DNA of 64,000 nt from Thamnaconus septentrionalis (GCA_009823395.1 CM020502.1:27756444-27820443); one strand, 5' to 3'. Positions 31,481 to 42,775 are shown, counted from the first letter of the stretch. A program made the numbers and translations. Notes: a model not told the origin generated them from the sequence alone.

Positions 31481-31759
31481 TTTGTCCATCTGTTTTTTTC
31501 TTTGGCATCTTGTCGAAACTCGAATAGTGACACATTTGTGCCTCTGAAAGACTCCTGGGAAGCCAGAAAGCCCTGTTTCACTTCAAATTGGAACCAGATA
31601 AAAACAAAACAAAAAAAAAAGCAAAGTTCTCCTAGTGGACGTGAAAAAACTTTCTCCATCAGCGCCGTCGCTGCAACATCGCTAAGCAACAATCCAGGAG
31701 TCAGAGTCGCTTGGGGGAAAAAAAAACACTCGGGGGAGTGAGGGAGGATTGGGGGAGGG

Positions 31760-31945
31760 TGGGGGTGATGCCTCCGATAACCGTCTCACCCGGCATCGCT
31801 CGGAGGGGCAGAAGCAATTTTCGGCTGGCGAGTCAAGCGGTGGTTCTCGGCCCCGCCCAGCGCCGCTGATTGAGGTGGCACATTAAGGGCAGCGTTTGTT
31901 AACAGGCTGCAGCCGCAGGCCGGCGGATAAATCCCAGCGTCTGGC
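31760..31945. promoter_or_regulatory. Candidate conserved noncoding block
   Basis: Unique CpG-containing sequence with GATTGAGGTGGCACATTAAGG and GCGTTTGTTAACAGGCTGCAG. It lies directly before a GA array. Function inferred. Confidence 0.3.
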
Positions 31946-31950
31946 GAGGA

Positions 31951-31954
<4 letters not shown>

Positions 31955-31995
<41 letters not shown>
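31955..31995. repeat. (GA)n microsatellite
   Basis: A GA run of about 40 bp. Confidence 0.96.
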
Positions 31996-31998
<3 letters not shown>

Positions 31999-32879
31999 TG
32001 CTCATGAAATTGATTCGGCGGGGAGCTCGTCTGCGACTCGTCCGGCAGGTTGAAAAGTCACTTTGACTGAGGCCGAAAAAAAAGTAGCAGAGTTGATTCC
32101 TGATGCATTTTGAGCAAAGTGCTACATTAGTGACAGTTAGTTGCAAGTTGACGTCCGTATTGGAAAATATATATTTTTTGAACCCCATCAATAGCTAATT
32201 ACACATTAACTGTTGATTTATTATCAAAATACCAAATTTGTTTTTGCTGTATATTGAAATTACTAGGAACTGGGTGCTTTTATATATTTTAATTTTAAGG
32301 TCGGAGACTATGACCTACAACTTACACGAACTGGACGGACGACTGAAAATAGATCTGAAGAATCCAAAGAGCTGAAGAGTTAAATTAATCTCTCTCTTTT
32401 TTTTTTTATTGGGATCAATTTAGCATTCAAAATGCTAGTTTGTCCAGTTCTTCCCCCAGTCATTGAGACACTGGCTGACTCTTTAGACTCTGAGCGACTG
32501 GGAGTCTGGGAGGAGAATCACGTTATGGCTCTGATGTTTGAGGTCAACATCCGGCTTGAAGTGGAACAAAGAACAAGTTTTGTCTTTTGTTACTGAAGTA
32601 TTCATTCGTGTTAGGCAAGTGAAAATAAGAAATAGAAAAAAAAAAGTAAAGAAAATGTTGCCTCCAACTGGATCGCTGATACAAAGTTGTTTTTTTTGTT
32701 TGCTTTTTTTGCTTGGTCTGATTGTGTTGCCAGGAGGAGGAAGTAGCAGCAGCAGCAGCTTGTTCTCTCTTTGTCCAGCTGTTTGCCAAGAAAATGTTCC
32801 GGCTCGCAACCCCGCCTCCGACAAGATAAACCCAATAAACAAAGTAAAAAAACAAACAAAAAAAACAAAACACCACAAG

Positions 32880-33070
32880 CTGTCATCTAGCACTAATATT
32901 CAGGTTAATTATAGCGTCTTAATTACTGAGTTGGAAATTAGCTGAGCTCGGCAAAAAAAAAACAACAAAAAAAAAACACTAAACAAGAAAAAACCCCAGC
33001 ACAGACAAAGCAGATTAATCTACTGCTGAAATGGAGCCAATTACACTTCGGCACCAATTTAAAAGCACAA
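32880..33070. promoter_or_regulatory. Candidate conserved noncoding block (two halves)
   Basis: The left half has CACTAATATTCAGGTTAATTA and CTTAATTACTGAG. The right half has GCAGATTAATC, GCCAATTACACTTCGG and CCAATTTAAAAGC. An A-rich 60-bp spacer separates them. The spacing of TAAT cores in unique sequence resembles developmental enhancers. Confidence 0.3.
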
Positions 33071-33110
33071 CAAACTCTTCTTTAAGGAGGCAACGCCTCA
33101 AAGTCTGCAA

Positions 33111-33138
33111 AAATAAATAAATAAATAAATAAATAAAA
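33111..33138. repeat. (AAAT)n microsatellite
   Basis: Six to seven AAAT units. Confidence 0.93.
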
Positions 33139-33429
33139 AGTTCACAATTCTGGATTTCAAAAAAGGTGGCAAAAGCATCAAATGCATCTTAACAAAGAGA
33201 CAGATTAGAAATAAAGAGCCAAAAAAAAAGTAGAGCAAATGTTTTGATGGGAATTCAGCAGCTCATTATTGTAACTTTGAAATACGTTGCAAATGTTAGT
33301 GCACATAGCAGTCCAGGCTAGTTGAATGCTAACGTTAAAAAAAAGTAACTTTTTAGTGTTTTCATTATTTTCAGCTTCAATTGATTGAAAAACATTCCAT
33401 GTCTTCATTTTTTTTAATCTTTTGCCAAG

Positions 33430-33840
33430 AAATTCCTAAAGACAGATACCGATGACATCATCGCATCTATCCCAGGTTCACACTGGGTTACTAGCGTAGC
33501 ATTTAAAATGCTAAAGTGTGTTACGACCCGTCCGCACCCTCTGGATGTGAACGCATCCGCCCGACGCTAATTAGTTGTTAAGTCCGTCAGGCGGATTGGA
33601 ATTTCTCCAATTCCGTCAGGTGGTGTTTTTTTTGCTTTTTTTTCTTTATCTGTTTGGAGGCTCGCTGCATTTTTTATTTTATTTTATTTGTGTGTGCAAA
33701 AAGAAATTTGGGTCACATTCCACTGTTTGCCATCAATTCTGAGCCGATCCAGCGGCGGCGGCGGCGGCGAATGAAAGAGACGGAGGAGGGAAAGTGTCCA
33801 TTACAGCTGTTTTACTGCTGAACGAGCTCCGGATGTATTT
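33430..33840. other. Unassigned unique sequence
   Basis: No gene. It has a T-rich centre and a (GGC)5 run near 33754-33770. Confidence 0.5.
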
Positions 33841-33845
33841 ACACT

Positions 33846-33868
33846 GTGTGTGTGTGCGCGCGCGCACA
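33846..33868. repeat. (GT)n-(GC)n tract (Z-DNA candidate)
   Basis: GTGTGTGTGCGCGCGCGCAC, strict alternation. Confidence 0.9.
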
Positions 33869-34019
33869 GATGCATTAGAGTGCACACATGCCTCTCGCTG
33901 CAGTGCACATGCACAAACCTGCACAAAGTGCAGAACAGAAGGAAAAAAAAAAACAAGAATATAACATCTATATGATAATGTGTCTCTCTCAGTGTGTGTG
34001 TGTGTGTGAGAGAGACAGC

Positions 34020-34150
34020 TGTGCCATGATAAATGGACTGATAGTTGATCTCGCTAGCTGAGCTAACACCCCCTAATTAGTTTTTAATTGACAGCCATTA
34101 AAGATCCTCGTCGCCGATCGCGATTATCTGCCGAGCGGAGCAGCAGCAGC
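34020..34150. promoter_or_regulatory. Candidate conserved noncoding block
   Basis: Unique sequence: ATGATAAATGGACTGATAG, CCTAATTAGTTTTTAATTGACAG, GCCATTAAAG and GCGATTATCTGCC. It is dense in TAAT/ATTA cores and a GATA site. Confidence 0.3.
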
Positions 34151-35299
34151 AGCGATCCGACCGGCCTCCCCCCCCGACCTCCCATCACCCGTCTTTTTTT
34201 GTTCTCGGCAGACAGCCGCCGATTTTATCGTTTCTGCCTCAGACGTCTTTCACTTTTTCACCCTCGTCAACGCAGCCGTTTAAAGGACGCTCTTGCAGTT
34301 TTTTAAAATCACAAGTTCAAGTCTGAAGAGGAGAAAAAAAAAACAAGAAAAAAAAAAACTGACGACACCAGCGGAGGGAAAAGTGTTACACATAGACACA
34401 CAGACACACACACACACACACACAGCAGCTCTTGATGAAGAAAAACATCCACTGACGGATGTTAATTGTTCTCAACAGAGACTGAATACTTTTTCAATTT
34501 ACATCTTGTTCCGTTTGTGTTGATGTTGCTCACAAGAACGCTTCAAGACCGTTTGAGAGACCAAAACCCGACCCAACTAGCTAGCAACCAGCTAGACACA
34601 ACTGGCGTGGAGCTCCGCCTCTGATTGGTCGGGAAAAAAATCAAGAATGCACTCTGGTTGAGGTGGCTCTTTGCAAGTATAGCTTTCGGAACTGGATCCG
34701 ACTGACAGCGTCAGTACTAATCTTGCTAATCTGAAGCCGACTTCTTTACATCAGAGTTCGGAAAGAGTTCGGATATATACGATTTTCCCTATACACGAAA
34801 TTTCACTGCAGCGCTACCTGGTTACGATCCATCGTGGTCGCCTACACGTAGACTGCCTGACACATCCTAAGTTTTCAACAAAATTCAAGATTGGTTTGAA
34901 TCTTTTTTTTTTTTCACTTTTTGAAAGTTTGACAAGTTTGGAGGCGAACAAAAGTTGAGCTGAGCACAGCAGCGAGGTCCAATTATTATCTGGCCAAGCT
35001 GGTCGGAGACAAATTAGCAAGACGGGAGATGTGACCGAAAAAAACCCCACCAAAAAAACATGTAACAGAACAATGGTTGCAACGCAAAGAAAAATAAAGT
35101 CCTTAAGTAGGAAGATGAGTGTTGTGAGGTACTGCTATATTTGTCCTGCGGGGGGGTCGGCGGTGGCGATGGGGCGTCGGCGGCGGGGGGGTGTTTATGG
35201 TGGCAGACATGTCTTGTCAAGCAGCAGGCGGAAGTTTGGCGGCGACACAACGAAACGAGCCGCGCACTGTTTGTTCTTCTGCGAGGTGTCACTCTGCCT

Positions 35300-35322
35300 G
35301 TGTGTGTGTGTGTGTGTGTGTG
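35300..35322. repeat. (GT)n microsatellite
   Basis: A GT run ending GCGCATG. Confidence 0.95.
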
Positions 35323-35383
35323 CGCATGTTAGCGACACACACGCAGACTGTCGGGGCATATGTGATTGGCTGTCATCCTTCCG

Positions 35384-35386
<3 letters not shown>

Positions 35387-35424
<38 letters not shown>
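35387..35424. repeat. (GT)n microsatellite
   Basis: A 38-bp GT run in the same orientation as the one 65 bp upstream. Confidence 0.95.
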
Positions 35425-35426
<2 letters not shown>

Positions 35427-35429
35427 CAG

Positions 35430-35940
35430 GGCCTTGCTGACCGCCGACTTCCCGAGTTAGCATCCGGGGGAAAAAATGTTTTTGTCCTTTTTTTTCTTTT
35501 TCAAAAAGGGCATCCGTGTCACCGGATGAAAGAGATGCAGCCGAATAAACATCCTAGTTGGAGCTGAATGAAAAAACCTGGAGAATAAATAAAGATTTGA
35601 ACTTATTTAAACAAATAAAACACAAAATAGAAAAAAAAAACAGAGCCGCTGTGAAAAAAAAAAAAAAAATCAAAAAGCGTGATGGCGAGAGGTCGATGGA
35701 GCCACGACGACGTCCAGACACGTGTTGATCGAAGAGCAAAAAGGAGAAAAAAAGGAAGAAAAAAAACATCTTGGGATTAATAAAAGGAAGGCTGGAGAGG
35801 CTGCCGGCGGCGGCGGCGGCGGCGGCTTGTTATTAGAGGTCGTCCACAACGGAGGACGCCGGCAGAGTTCAGCAGCGCAGCGGCGCCGCACAATTTACCG
35901 CCATGAAAAATAGATGCGGCCGGTCGAACGACGAGAGGAC

Positions 35941-35971
<31 letters not shown>

Positions 35972-36520
35972 GTGAGGGGGGTGGGGGTGCAGGTGGAGAG
36001 ACAGCCGTCGGGGATGACGAGGAGCGTGCAAGTGAGCGTGCACGTGCGTGTTTTTTTGTTCAAAGTCGGGCAAAAACAAATTAACCCCCCCACACACGAA
36101 GGAAAAAAAAAATTGAGGGGATGTTGCAGCAAACATCGGAGGACCTCCGCCGCTGTCGGTCGGGCTGGGTTCCATTCCAAATGTTTTGACGCAATGCCAA
36201 TTTAGACACCAATGCTTATTTTTTTTTCCCATTTCACTGCTGATTCCAATCAGGATTTTCCTCCAAATCCACTTTGCTGTATTTCCATGAAGTTCCTTTA
36301 TTCTGATGAAGTGGAGCCGCTTTAGCATCTTTGGCACTAACAACGCTAATTTTCAGCCAATCAGCAGCCACTTTGATGTCGAATGACAATGAGATGATGC
36401 TGAGATTCACTCTTTTGGATAAATATCGGGATTTGGCACTGAAAGACAATCACTTTTTCGATATTCGTCGGGACTGCTAACATTTCGGTCGGAGCTGCAA
36501 AGGTATCAAAATTCGACAGC
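35430..36520. other. Unassigned sequence with A-rich and GA patches
   Basis: No gene recognised. A-rich patches at about 35630-35670, a (GGC)6 run at 35806-35825 and GA runs at 35940-35970. It includes an unsupported 188-codon minus frame. Confidence 0.5.
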
Positions 36521-36719
36521 AGTCCTGCGTGTTAGCGTGCGTCCATTTCACAGACTCCGCCCCCTCCCCCCCCTCCTCTTTCTTCGTGCATTCCAAACAT
36601 TAATATTCAGACGAGCTGTGTGTGTGTCGTGTGTGTTGTGTGTGCCGTGTGTGCCGTGGTTGCATGTGGCTGCTCCTCCGCCGCCGCCGCCGCTGCAGTT
36701 TTCCCGCTCCGGCTCGGAT

Positions 36720-37160
36720 CCGTGCGGCTGCTTTCAGCAGCTCATTGACTTTGCAAAGTAGCTTATAGGTTCTGCTTGGAAGAGGCTCCGGCCAACTGTG
36801 CATAAACGCCTCGGCTTACTTGCCTTTTTTTTTCTAGTATAGCAAAGGCTCTGGGGAATAAAAGTGCACCTTGCAGTGAGGAAATGGGGCAGTCGGGGGA
36901 TTTTCCCACCTTCGTGGTGTCGGAAATCCCCTCAGACAACCCAACAGCATTCAGCGATCCAATGGAGGAAAAACAAAAAGAGCGATTGGTAATGACGCCA
37001 CAGCTCTCACACGTCATCTTTAAACAGCGGCGGCGGTGGAAGAGGCAGAGTGGGGAGCAGGGCCTCCGGCACGGGAATATTAGAATATTAGAAATCCAAA
37101 AGACAGCGTTCCCAAATTGAAAATATGAACGGCTGGATTGGCAGAGGTCCATTTTAGAGG
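36720..37160. other. Low-repeat block, exon- or CNE-like
   Basis: A 440-bp stretch without simple repeats, unusual here. A T-run plus CTAG before 36839 resembles a splice acceptor, and a 78-codon plus frame opens at 36884. A longer 166-codon minus frame overlaps it at 36763-37263. Neither has a domain I know. The 3' part (GGGAATATTAGAATATTAG, CCCAAATTGAAAATATG) looks like regulatory DNA rather than coding. Undecided. Confidence 0.25.
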
Positions 37161-37199
37161 CAGGCTCCCCGAGCATCAGGAGGCGGAGCTTATCACTCG

Positions 37200-37336
37200 C
37201 TGTGTTTCCTGTGATTCGCCCTGCGAGATTTGACGAGGTTTTTCCAAGTTTAGGTGTTTCCAAGACCAGTTTTTTATTTCCATATTTAGGTGTTGCAAAA
37301 TTCTAGGAGTCATTGAAACGCAGCTAGTACCACATG
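37200..37336 (-). mobile_element. Harbinger-like element, copy 3 (internally deleted)
   Basis: The reverse complement matches the left end of the 1437 element: CCTAGAATT, CACCTAAATAT, AAAAACTGG, and CTTGGAAAAACCTC. It then jumps to the CTCGCAGGGC phrase found 280 bp further inside copy 1. It is therefore an internally shortened member. Confidence 0.6.
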
Positions 37337-37377
37337 TTGCCTGGAACGTTTTGGAATTTCATATGGAACCCCTAGAT

Positions 37378-37440
37378 CAGGGGAACTTTTTGACTGGTGG
37401 GCCACAACGGGTTCTAAAATTTGACAGATATTTTGAAGTT
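37378..37440 (-). mobile_element. hAT-like MITE fragment (terminal part)
   Basis: CAGGGGAACTTTTTGACTGG followed by TGGGCCACAACGGGTTCTAAAATTTGACAG is the reverse complement of the right end of the 53.7-54.1 kb copy. Only one terminus is recognisable. Confidence 0.65.
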
Positions 37441-37879
37441 CTTAGGAAATTCAGTTTTATTTTCTAGTGCTTTTTAAATTTTCCGTATTTCCTAGGATTA
37501 AAAAAACCCAAAACGAAACAAAAAAAACAACAACTGGAAATCCAACCATGAACCGCCGCCACTAGAGAAACACAACTCATTTACACGGAACACGGCTCGG
37601 CTCCAGCAGGCGTCCACGGCCTCCGGCCTTGAGAAGAGCGCGCAGCAGCGTTTTTTTTTTTTCTTTTTTCCCTCCTCTCTCACAGCCTCTTCCGTCTCCA
37701 TTTCTCGGCAATCTGACCTGACATCCCATAACAGGGTTTGGTAGAAGCCGGGACAAGTGTTTCCCTGCAGCTCGTGCGCTCTCTCTCTCTCTCACACCCA
37801 CACACACACACACACACACTCTGCGGTGGCCCCCTCGGGAGCAGCGGCGGCTCCTATATTCCTTTTTTCTGCTCCCACT

Positions 37880-38040
37880 TAATATTTCATCCAGCGACTG
37901 CAGCCTCATGTTTTATTGAGCCGCTCGCTGCCGTCCGGGGCGGATGAGCTACATTATGCGCCGTCGTTTATAAACGGGTCCGCCGTATCGAGCCGCTGTG
38001 GCCGCGGCCGCGTCCGGATCTCACACGTAGCCGCCGCTAA
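37880..38040. promoter_or_regulatory. Candidate conserved noncoding block
   Basis: CACTTAATATTTCATCC, CATGTTTTATTGAGC, GAGCTACATTATGCGCCG and CGTTTATAAACGGG (TTTATAAA palindrome) sit in strongly GC-rich CpG context. Confidence 0.3.
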
Positions 38041-38046
38041 ACGCTA

Positions 38047-38075
38047 AAGAAGAAGAAGAAGAAGAAGAAGAAGAA
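38047..38075. repeat. (GAA)n microsatellite
   Basis: Nine GAA triplets on the plus strand. Confidence 0.93.
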
Positions 38076-38193
38076 CAAAAAAAACCAGCAACCTGGCCGT
38101 CAGGTGACTTCACCTCCCGGTGGTCCACTTTGCTGCTCTTGACACAAAACTTTTAACATCAATATTTTATTTTGTGCTATTTTTTTTTGTCAG

Positions 38194-38198
<5 letters not shown>

Positions 38199-38242
<44 letters not shown>
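38199..38242. repeat. (CA)22 microsatellite
   Basis: A pure CA run of 44 bp. Confidence 0.97.
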
Positions 38243-38244
<2 letters not shown>

Positions 38245-38332
38245 ACACAGAGCCGTCTTGCAGGTGATTGAGGACAAAAGTGAGCGTCCTCCCTCTTAAA
38301 GTGAAATCATGACTTTACTCGGCTCTGTCTCC

Positions 38333-38335
<3 letters not shown>

Positions 38336-38372
<37 letters not shown>
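38336..38372. repeat. (CA)n microsatellite
   Basis: A pure CA run immediately followed by AGTAGTGTGTGTGTG, a short inverted GT arm. Confidence 0.96.
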
Positions 38373-38375
<3 letters not shown>

Positions 38376-38379
38376 GTGT

Positions 38380-38510
38380 GTGTGTGCACAGGAGGTGATG
38401 GCACTTTTAGTCTCCATAACTCGGCCCTTGATCACTATAATCAAACACAGGCAGCATCAGGCTGAAGCCGCCGTAATTACGGGGCTGCGCGGCCCCTCTT
38501 TTGGGAAGGG
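38380..38510. promoter_or_regulatory. Candidate conserved noncoding block
   Basis: GGCACTTTTAGTCTCC, CTTGATCACTATAATCAAAC (TTGATNACTATNATCAA inverted), and CCGTAATTACGG, a perfect 12-bp palindrome. Unique sequence between CA arrays. One of the stronger enhancer-like segments. Confidence 0.35.
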
Positions 38511-38525
38511 GAGCGGCACGGGAGC

Positions 38526-38532
38526 ACACACG

Positions 38533-38563
<31 letters not shown>
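38526..38563. repeat. (CA)n microsatellite
   Basis: CGCACGCA then a pure CA run. Confidence 0.95.
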
Positions 38564-38567
<4 letters not shown>

Positions 38568-38661
38568 ACAGACGGCACTCGGCTAAAGGACACTAATGAG
38601 TCCGATGAGACTGAGGGAGAAAACAGCTCCTGAAATCTACACAGCAGCAGTAAAACACCTC

Positions 38662-38717
38662 AGAGAGAGAGAGAGAGAGAGAGACTTGCACTGCTGTGTG
38701 TGTATGTGTGTGGAGGA

Positions 38718-38750
<33 letters not shown>
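38662..38750. repeat. GA array followed by interrupted GT array
   Basis: GA at 38662-38683, then GT from about 38697 to 38750 with TATG and GGAGGAAT breaks. Confidence 0.92.
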
Positions 38751-38752
<2 letters not shown>

Positions 38753-39137
38753 AGCAAAGGGGGAAAAAAAGCAGAGAAGAGGAAGAAGAGGAAGAGTAGC
38801 GGTGCGATGCTGAGCTGACAGGAGCAGAGATGGTGGGTGGTGGGCTGCCGGTGCCCTGGCAGAGCTGTTGGCAGCTGTAACCATGGCAACAGCTTCCTGT
38901 GGTGGGAGGGGAGGGGAAGGGAGGGATGGGGGGGGCAGGGAGTGAGGAAGGGAGCAGGATGCCATTTTCTTTTATTCCAGTTTCTTTTTCTTTCTTTTCT
39001 GTTCTGTCAGCGTCCCGCCGAGCAGAGAGACGGAGACCTTATGTAAGATTTTATTTTAAATCCTGTTTTTTTTTTTGGCGGGGGGTTTAAACAATGCTCT
39101 CACATCTTTGCCAGTGTGGCCCATAAAAAAAAGAAAG

Positions 39138-39171
39138 AAATAAGAGGAAGAAGAAGAAGAAGAAGAAGAAA
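39138..39171. repeat. (GAA)n microsatellite
   Basis: GGAA then about eight GAA triplets. Confidence 0.92.
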
Positions 39172-39248
39172 GGAAACTGGATGTGTGAAGGCGAAGCTGA
39201 GCCAAGCTAACATGCCTGTAGATATCCAGCAGAGCACCGAGTTGGAGG

Positions 39249-39303
39249 AGGGTGGGGGTGAGAGGGTAGGGGGTAGTTGGGAGGGGGAGGGGGGGGGGGG
39301 GGG
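39249..39303 (+). repeat. G-run tract with strong G-quadruplex potential
   Basis: Runs GGG, GGGGG, GGG, GGGGG, GGG, GGGGG and a final run of about 14 G, with loops of one to five bases. It lies 60 bp before the long TA array. Confidence 0.85.
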
Positions 39304-39364
39304 ACGCAGGCGCCAGAGACCCCGGGTCAGTGGGTGGCATCTTGTTCTTCAACGACCCTGCATG

Positions 39365-39662
<298 letters not shown>

Positions 39663-39783
39663 ACCCTCTGTTAACGGCCTGCCACCAAAATGCCGAGTCT
39701 CTGCTTCGCGGCCTTTGACACCTTGTCGGGTGCAAAGTCGAACAACGTTGACCTGTGAACCGGAGCGTAAAATTGCAGGAATA

Positions 39784-39806
39784 AACACACACACACACAC
39801 ACACAC
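39784..39806. repeat. (CA)n microsatellite
   Basis: A pure CA run. Confidence 0.95.
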
Positions 39807-39891
39807 CGGTTAAAAAGAGTTTTAGCATGCGCTCACCTCAGCGTTTTTTCCCCCCCATTCAGCACTGGCAGGTCAGACTCCTTTTTGATGA

Positions 39892-39935
39892 CTAATAATA
39901 ATAATAATACTAATAATGATGATGTTGATGATGAT
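39892..39935. repeat. (TAA)n-(GAT)n compound repeat
   Basis: About seven TAA/TAATAC triplets pass into GATGATG units. Confidence 0.9.
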
Positions 39936-40160
39936 GGCGAAGGGAAAAAAACCCTCTGCGGTCCATTTCTGTTGTCTCGATGAATATTTTCATTAAAGTG
40001 GAGAGACGATTGTTTGCGGCTAAAAAGGTTTTTGGGATGCATCCTTGAACTTTTAAATTTCCAGCTTAAAAATCGTATATTTTAATGAGAGAGAGAGAAA
40101 AAAACAAAAAACAAAACAGCCAATCTTAAAAAGAGTGAGAGAACTGTCCTGGGGTCCTTA

Positions 40161-40173
40161 CGCCCCCTGCTGG
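40161..40173 (-). promoter_or_regulatory. CTCF-type motif
   Basis: The minus strand reads CCAGCAGGGGGCG, a full match to CCASYAGRKGGCR. It is divergent from the motif at 40479. Confidence 0.55.
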
Positions 40174-40478
40174 TGGCAACAGTTACTGCCCCAACACAGC
40201 CACACAGCGCTGAGGATGGTCCACCTCCAGGAGACGAGACGTTTTCACGGCTCGTTAAGCAGCTTCCTGTTTCACATCACAAGCTTGAAAACATAGACTG
40301 AGGCTCCGCCTCTTTCTGCTCAGAGGATGCTGATTGGTCCAGTTTAGACCGGATTTTCAAGACATGAAAAATCTCATCCATGTTGAGTCTTCGAAAGCGT
40401 CATTCTTGAAATTGTTCCGGGCCAGATTTAGCTGTTATTTTGTTTAATCACGATAAAGCTGTGTGTGGCCCTCTTCCA

Positions 40479-40490
40479 CCAGCAGGGGGC
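40479..40490 (+). promoter_or_regulatory. CTCF-type motif
   Basis: CCAGCAGGGGGC matches the core, with T instead of a purine at the last position. With the minus-strand motif 306 bp upstream it forms a divergent pair sharing CCACCAGCAGGGGGC. Confidence 0.55.
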
Positions 40491-40976
40491 TCTTTGCTGA
40501 GCCCAATTTGTTGTTTATAGAGTATAAAAACAGCGGGGGAGGGGAGAGGGATCTGGCGGTGGCAGCGGCCGCCAGCGCTGGGGGAAACCGGCAGACGGAA
40601 AACAATTTATTAGCCTCAAAATCGAGTGTCCATCAGCAGCAGGTTGCTTTTGTTGCAGGCGGTGGGAGGAACTTATTCATTTATTTTCTAGCAGCAGCAG
40701 CGACAGATAGAGGGAAGGAAGGAAGGACGGAGGGAGGGAGGGAGGAGGTGAGACTTTTTCACTTCATTCCCTTTGAGAGACGACAACTTTTCAGTCTGAA
40801 AGGTCGTTTTCAGGGAAAGGGAGTCGATTAGCCCTCTGTTTACAGCGTCCTGCTGGAAACTCTGTCTGCGTGTTTCTGGAAGGGGAGAGACCCCTTTGTG
40901 GAAGGCAAGACCAGGGGCGGTCTCGGAGGGGCGGAGCCAATGACAGGGCTAGGCTGGGGGTGCGGTGACTATAATG

Positions 40977-41100
40977 CAGCGTTTCTCAACTGGTGGGTTG
41001 AGACCCAAAAGTGGGTCGCCGAGCTGATTCGATTGGGTCGCGGCTTTGTGGGCAGTTTTAATAATGATTTATTCACTCACTAGACATGATAGAAAGTGGG
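40977..41100 (+). mobile_element. Second hAT-like family, terminal fragment
   Basis: CAGCGTTTCTCAACTGGTGG followed by GTTGAGACCCAAAAGTGGGTCGC is a characteristic vertebrate hAT-type terminus (CAG-GTTTCTCAAC). The opposite end was not found in the next kilobase, so the element is truncated or too decayed. Confidence 0.6.
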
Positions 41101-41608
41101 CCAGAGTTTTTTTTTTTGTGGAAAAAAATTGAGTGGCGACTTCATGATGAGGAAAAAAATTGGACCATTGTGACATCGCAAAGAATTTCGTTTTTCTTTT
41201 GTTTGTTTTTTTTTTTACAGAAAAGTGAAGCGACTGAGGAAGTTGCTCAGATTCTGATTGTTTAAAAAAAAAAAAACAAATTAGTTTTTTTCCTATGGTT
41301 TATGCCTCTTTTCACAATGGAGGAAGAATCTTATAAGGCATTTTCCACATTCTGAGCAGTTAACTCTCTTTTTTGTTTTTTGTTTTTTGACTGACATCCA
41401 GAATTTTGATGTTTCATAGCAAGTGAAACCTGCCGCCGCCGCCGCTGCAGCAACACGGTGTCAACGCTTTTTTTTTGAAAATTTTGGGGAAGTGACGGCG
41501 GCTTCATTGTTTCTCAGTGAAAAGCGTCCCGGGAGCGCTTCAGCGGAGAAACAAAAGGCCGAGCGGACAACTTGTAATTCCCCCCATCAGTCCCAAAACA
41601 ATGAACGG

Positions 41609-41662
41609 TGAGGAGGAGGAAGGGGAAGAGGAGGAGCAGGAGGAAGAGGAGGAGGAGGAGTG
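41609..41662 (+). repeat. GGA-rich purine microsatellite
   Basis: GGA, GAA and GCA triplets. Confidence 0.9.
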
Positions 41663-41825
41663 ACAGATGAGTGGTGGCTGAGTCGGAGGGGCGGAGCTCA
41701 AAGTCTTCATCGAAGGAGAAGAAGATGAAGAAACTCATGCTTGGTTGTTGTCGTTTTTTTGTCTTTTTTCAATACGGAGGGAGGAGCTTCGTCTTGACTG
41801 TTACCCAGAACTTCAGGTCAGTGGC

Positions 41826-41828
<3 letters not shown>

Positions 41829-41880
<52 letters not shown>
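41829..41880. repeat. (CA)26 microsatellite
   Basis: A pure 52-bp CA run. Confidence 0.97.
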
Positions 41881-41882
<2 letters not shown>

Positions 41883-42329
41883 CTATGAAGCGCAGTGCGC
41901 AGGAGCTCGCGCTCGCCGCTGCTAAAGCACTGGAACATGTATTTATGGAAAGGCGGACGGACGGATGGATCACAATAAACGGATGGAGATAAAAAAAAAA
42001 AACAGCGTGGCTCGTTTGGATCTTTTATAGGTCGAGCCGCGTTTTAATAAGAGACGATGAATGGGAATGAACGGGATTAGTTCTATGTATAGATCACAAT
42101 CCACGCATTTCCTTTACATATATAAATATATGTGCGTGCGTACCAGCTTGTTTGCTCGTTTTTTCCCGCATGTTTACGTAAAAGAAAAACACAAAACAAA
42201 ACCTGGGAGAATAAATTAAAAAAAAAAAAAAAAAAGAAAAAAACTGGAGCACGTCATGGTTGGAAGCCAAGTGCTCCTCTTTCAGGAAAAAGCCGGCGGA
42301 ATGCATTTATTTATAAGCCAGCACTGGAA

Positions 42330-42420
42330 TGAGGCATCACGGCTAATTTCACAGTGAAATATTCATCGCTCGCCCGCTTGCTCGCTTTCTGGCTCATTCG
42401 CTTGCTCGCCCGCACCAGGC
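42330..42420. promoter_or_regulatory. Candidate conserved noncoding block
   Basis: GGCATCACGGCTAATTTCACAG with GTGAAATATTCATCG (TTTCACAGTGAAA is a perfect palindrome), then a GCTCGCTTG-type repeat. Confidence 0.28.
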
Positions 42421-42669
42421 GTGTTTCTGGTCGGAAGCGGCACCGCCCTACTGTACTGTCAGATGACAGGCGGCCATGCCGTTAGCCACGGTGTCGAATA
42501 GCCGCTAGCAGCCGTATTGAAACCAGAGGAAAATGTCTCTTAACAGCCTCGTATTCAGTCTAAGAAAAAAATCCCAAAACAAACAAAAAAAAAAAACTCT
42601 GGGTTAAAGATCTCCTCGCCAACAGATGCAGCGGATGTTTCTTTTTTTTTTTTTTTCTTTCGCCCTCCC

Positions 42670-42775
42670 TGGGTTGCCAGGCTGTAATTAAGAACGATCC
42701 ATCACCGGGGGGCAGTAATGAGGTCTAATGTTAGAGCCTCCGCCGCCTCCTAATGACACCTCGGGCTGCAGCCAC
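42670..42775. promoter_or_regulatory. Candidate conserved noncoding block
   Basis: CTGTAATTAAGAACGATCCATC, CAGTAATGAGGTCTAATG and CTCCTAATGACACC: four TAAT cores in about 90 bp of unique sequence. Confidence 0.32.

Noticed and set aside
35777..36343. 188-codon minus frame
   Set aside because: Arg-rich start-to-end composition from GGC and GA repeats; no domain and no conservation evidence.
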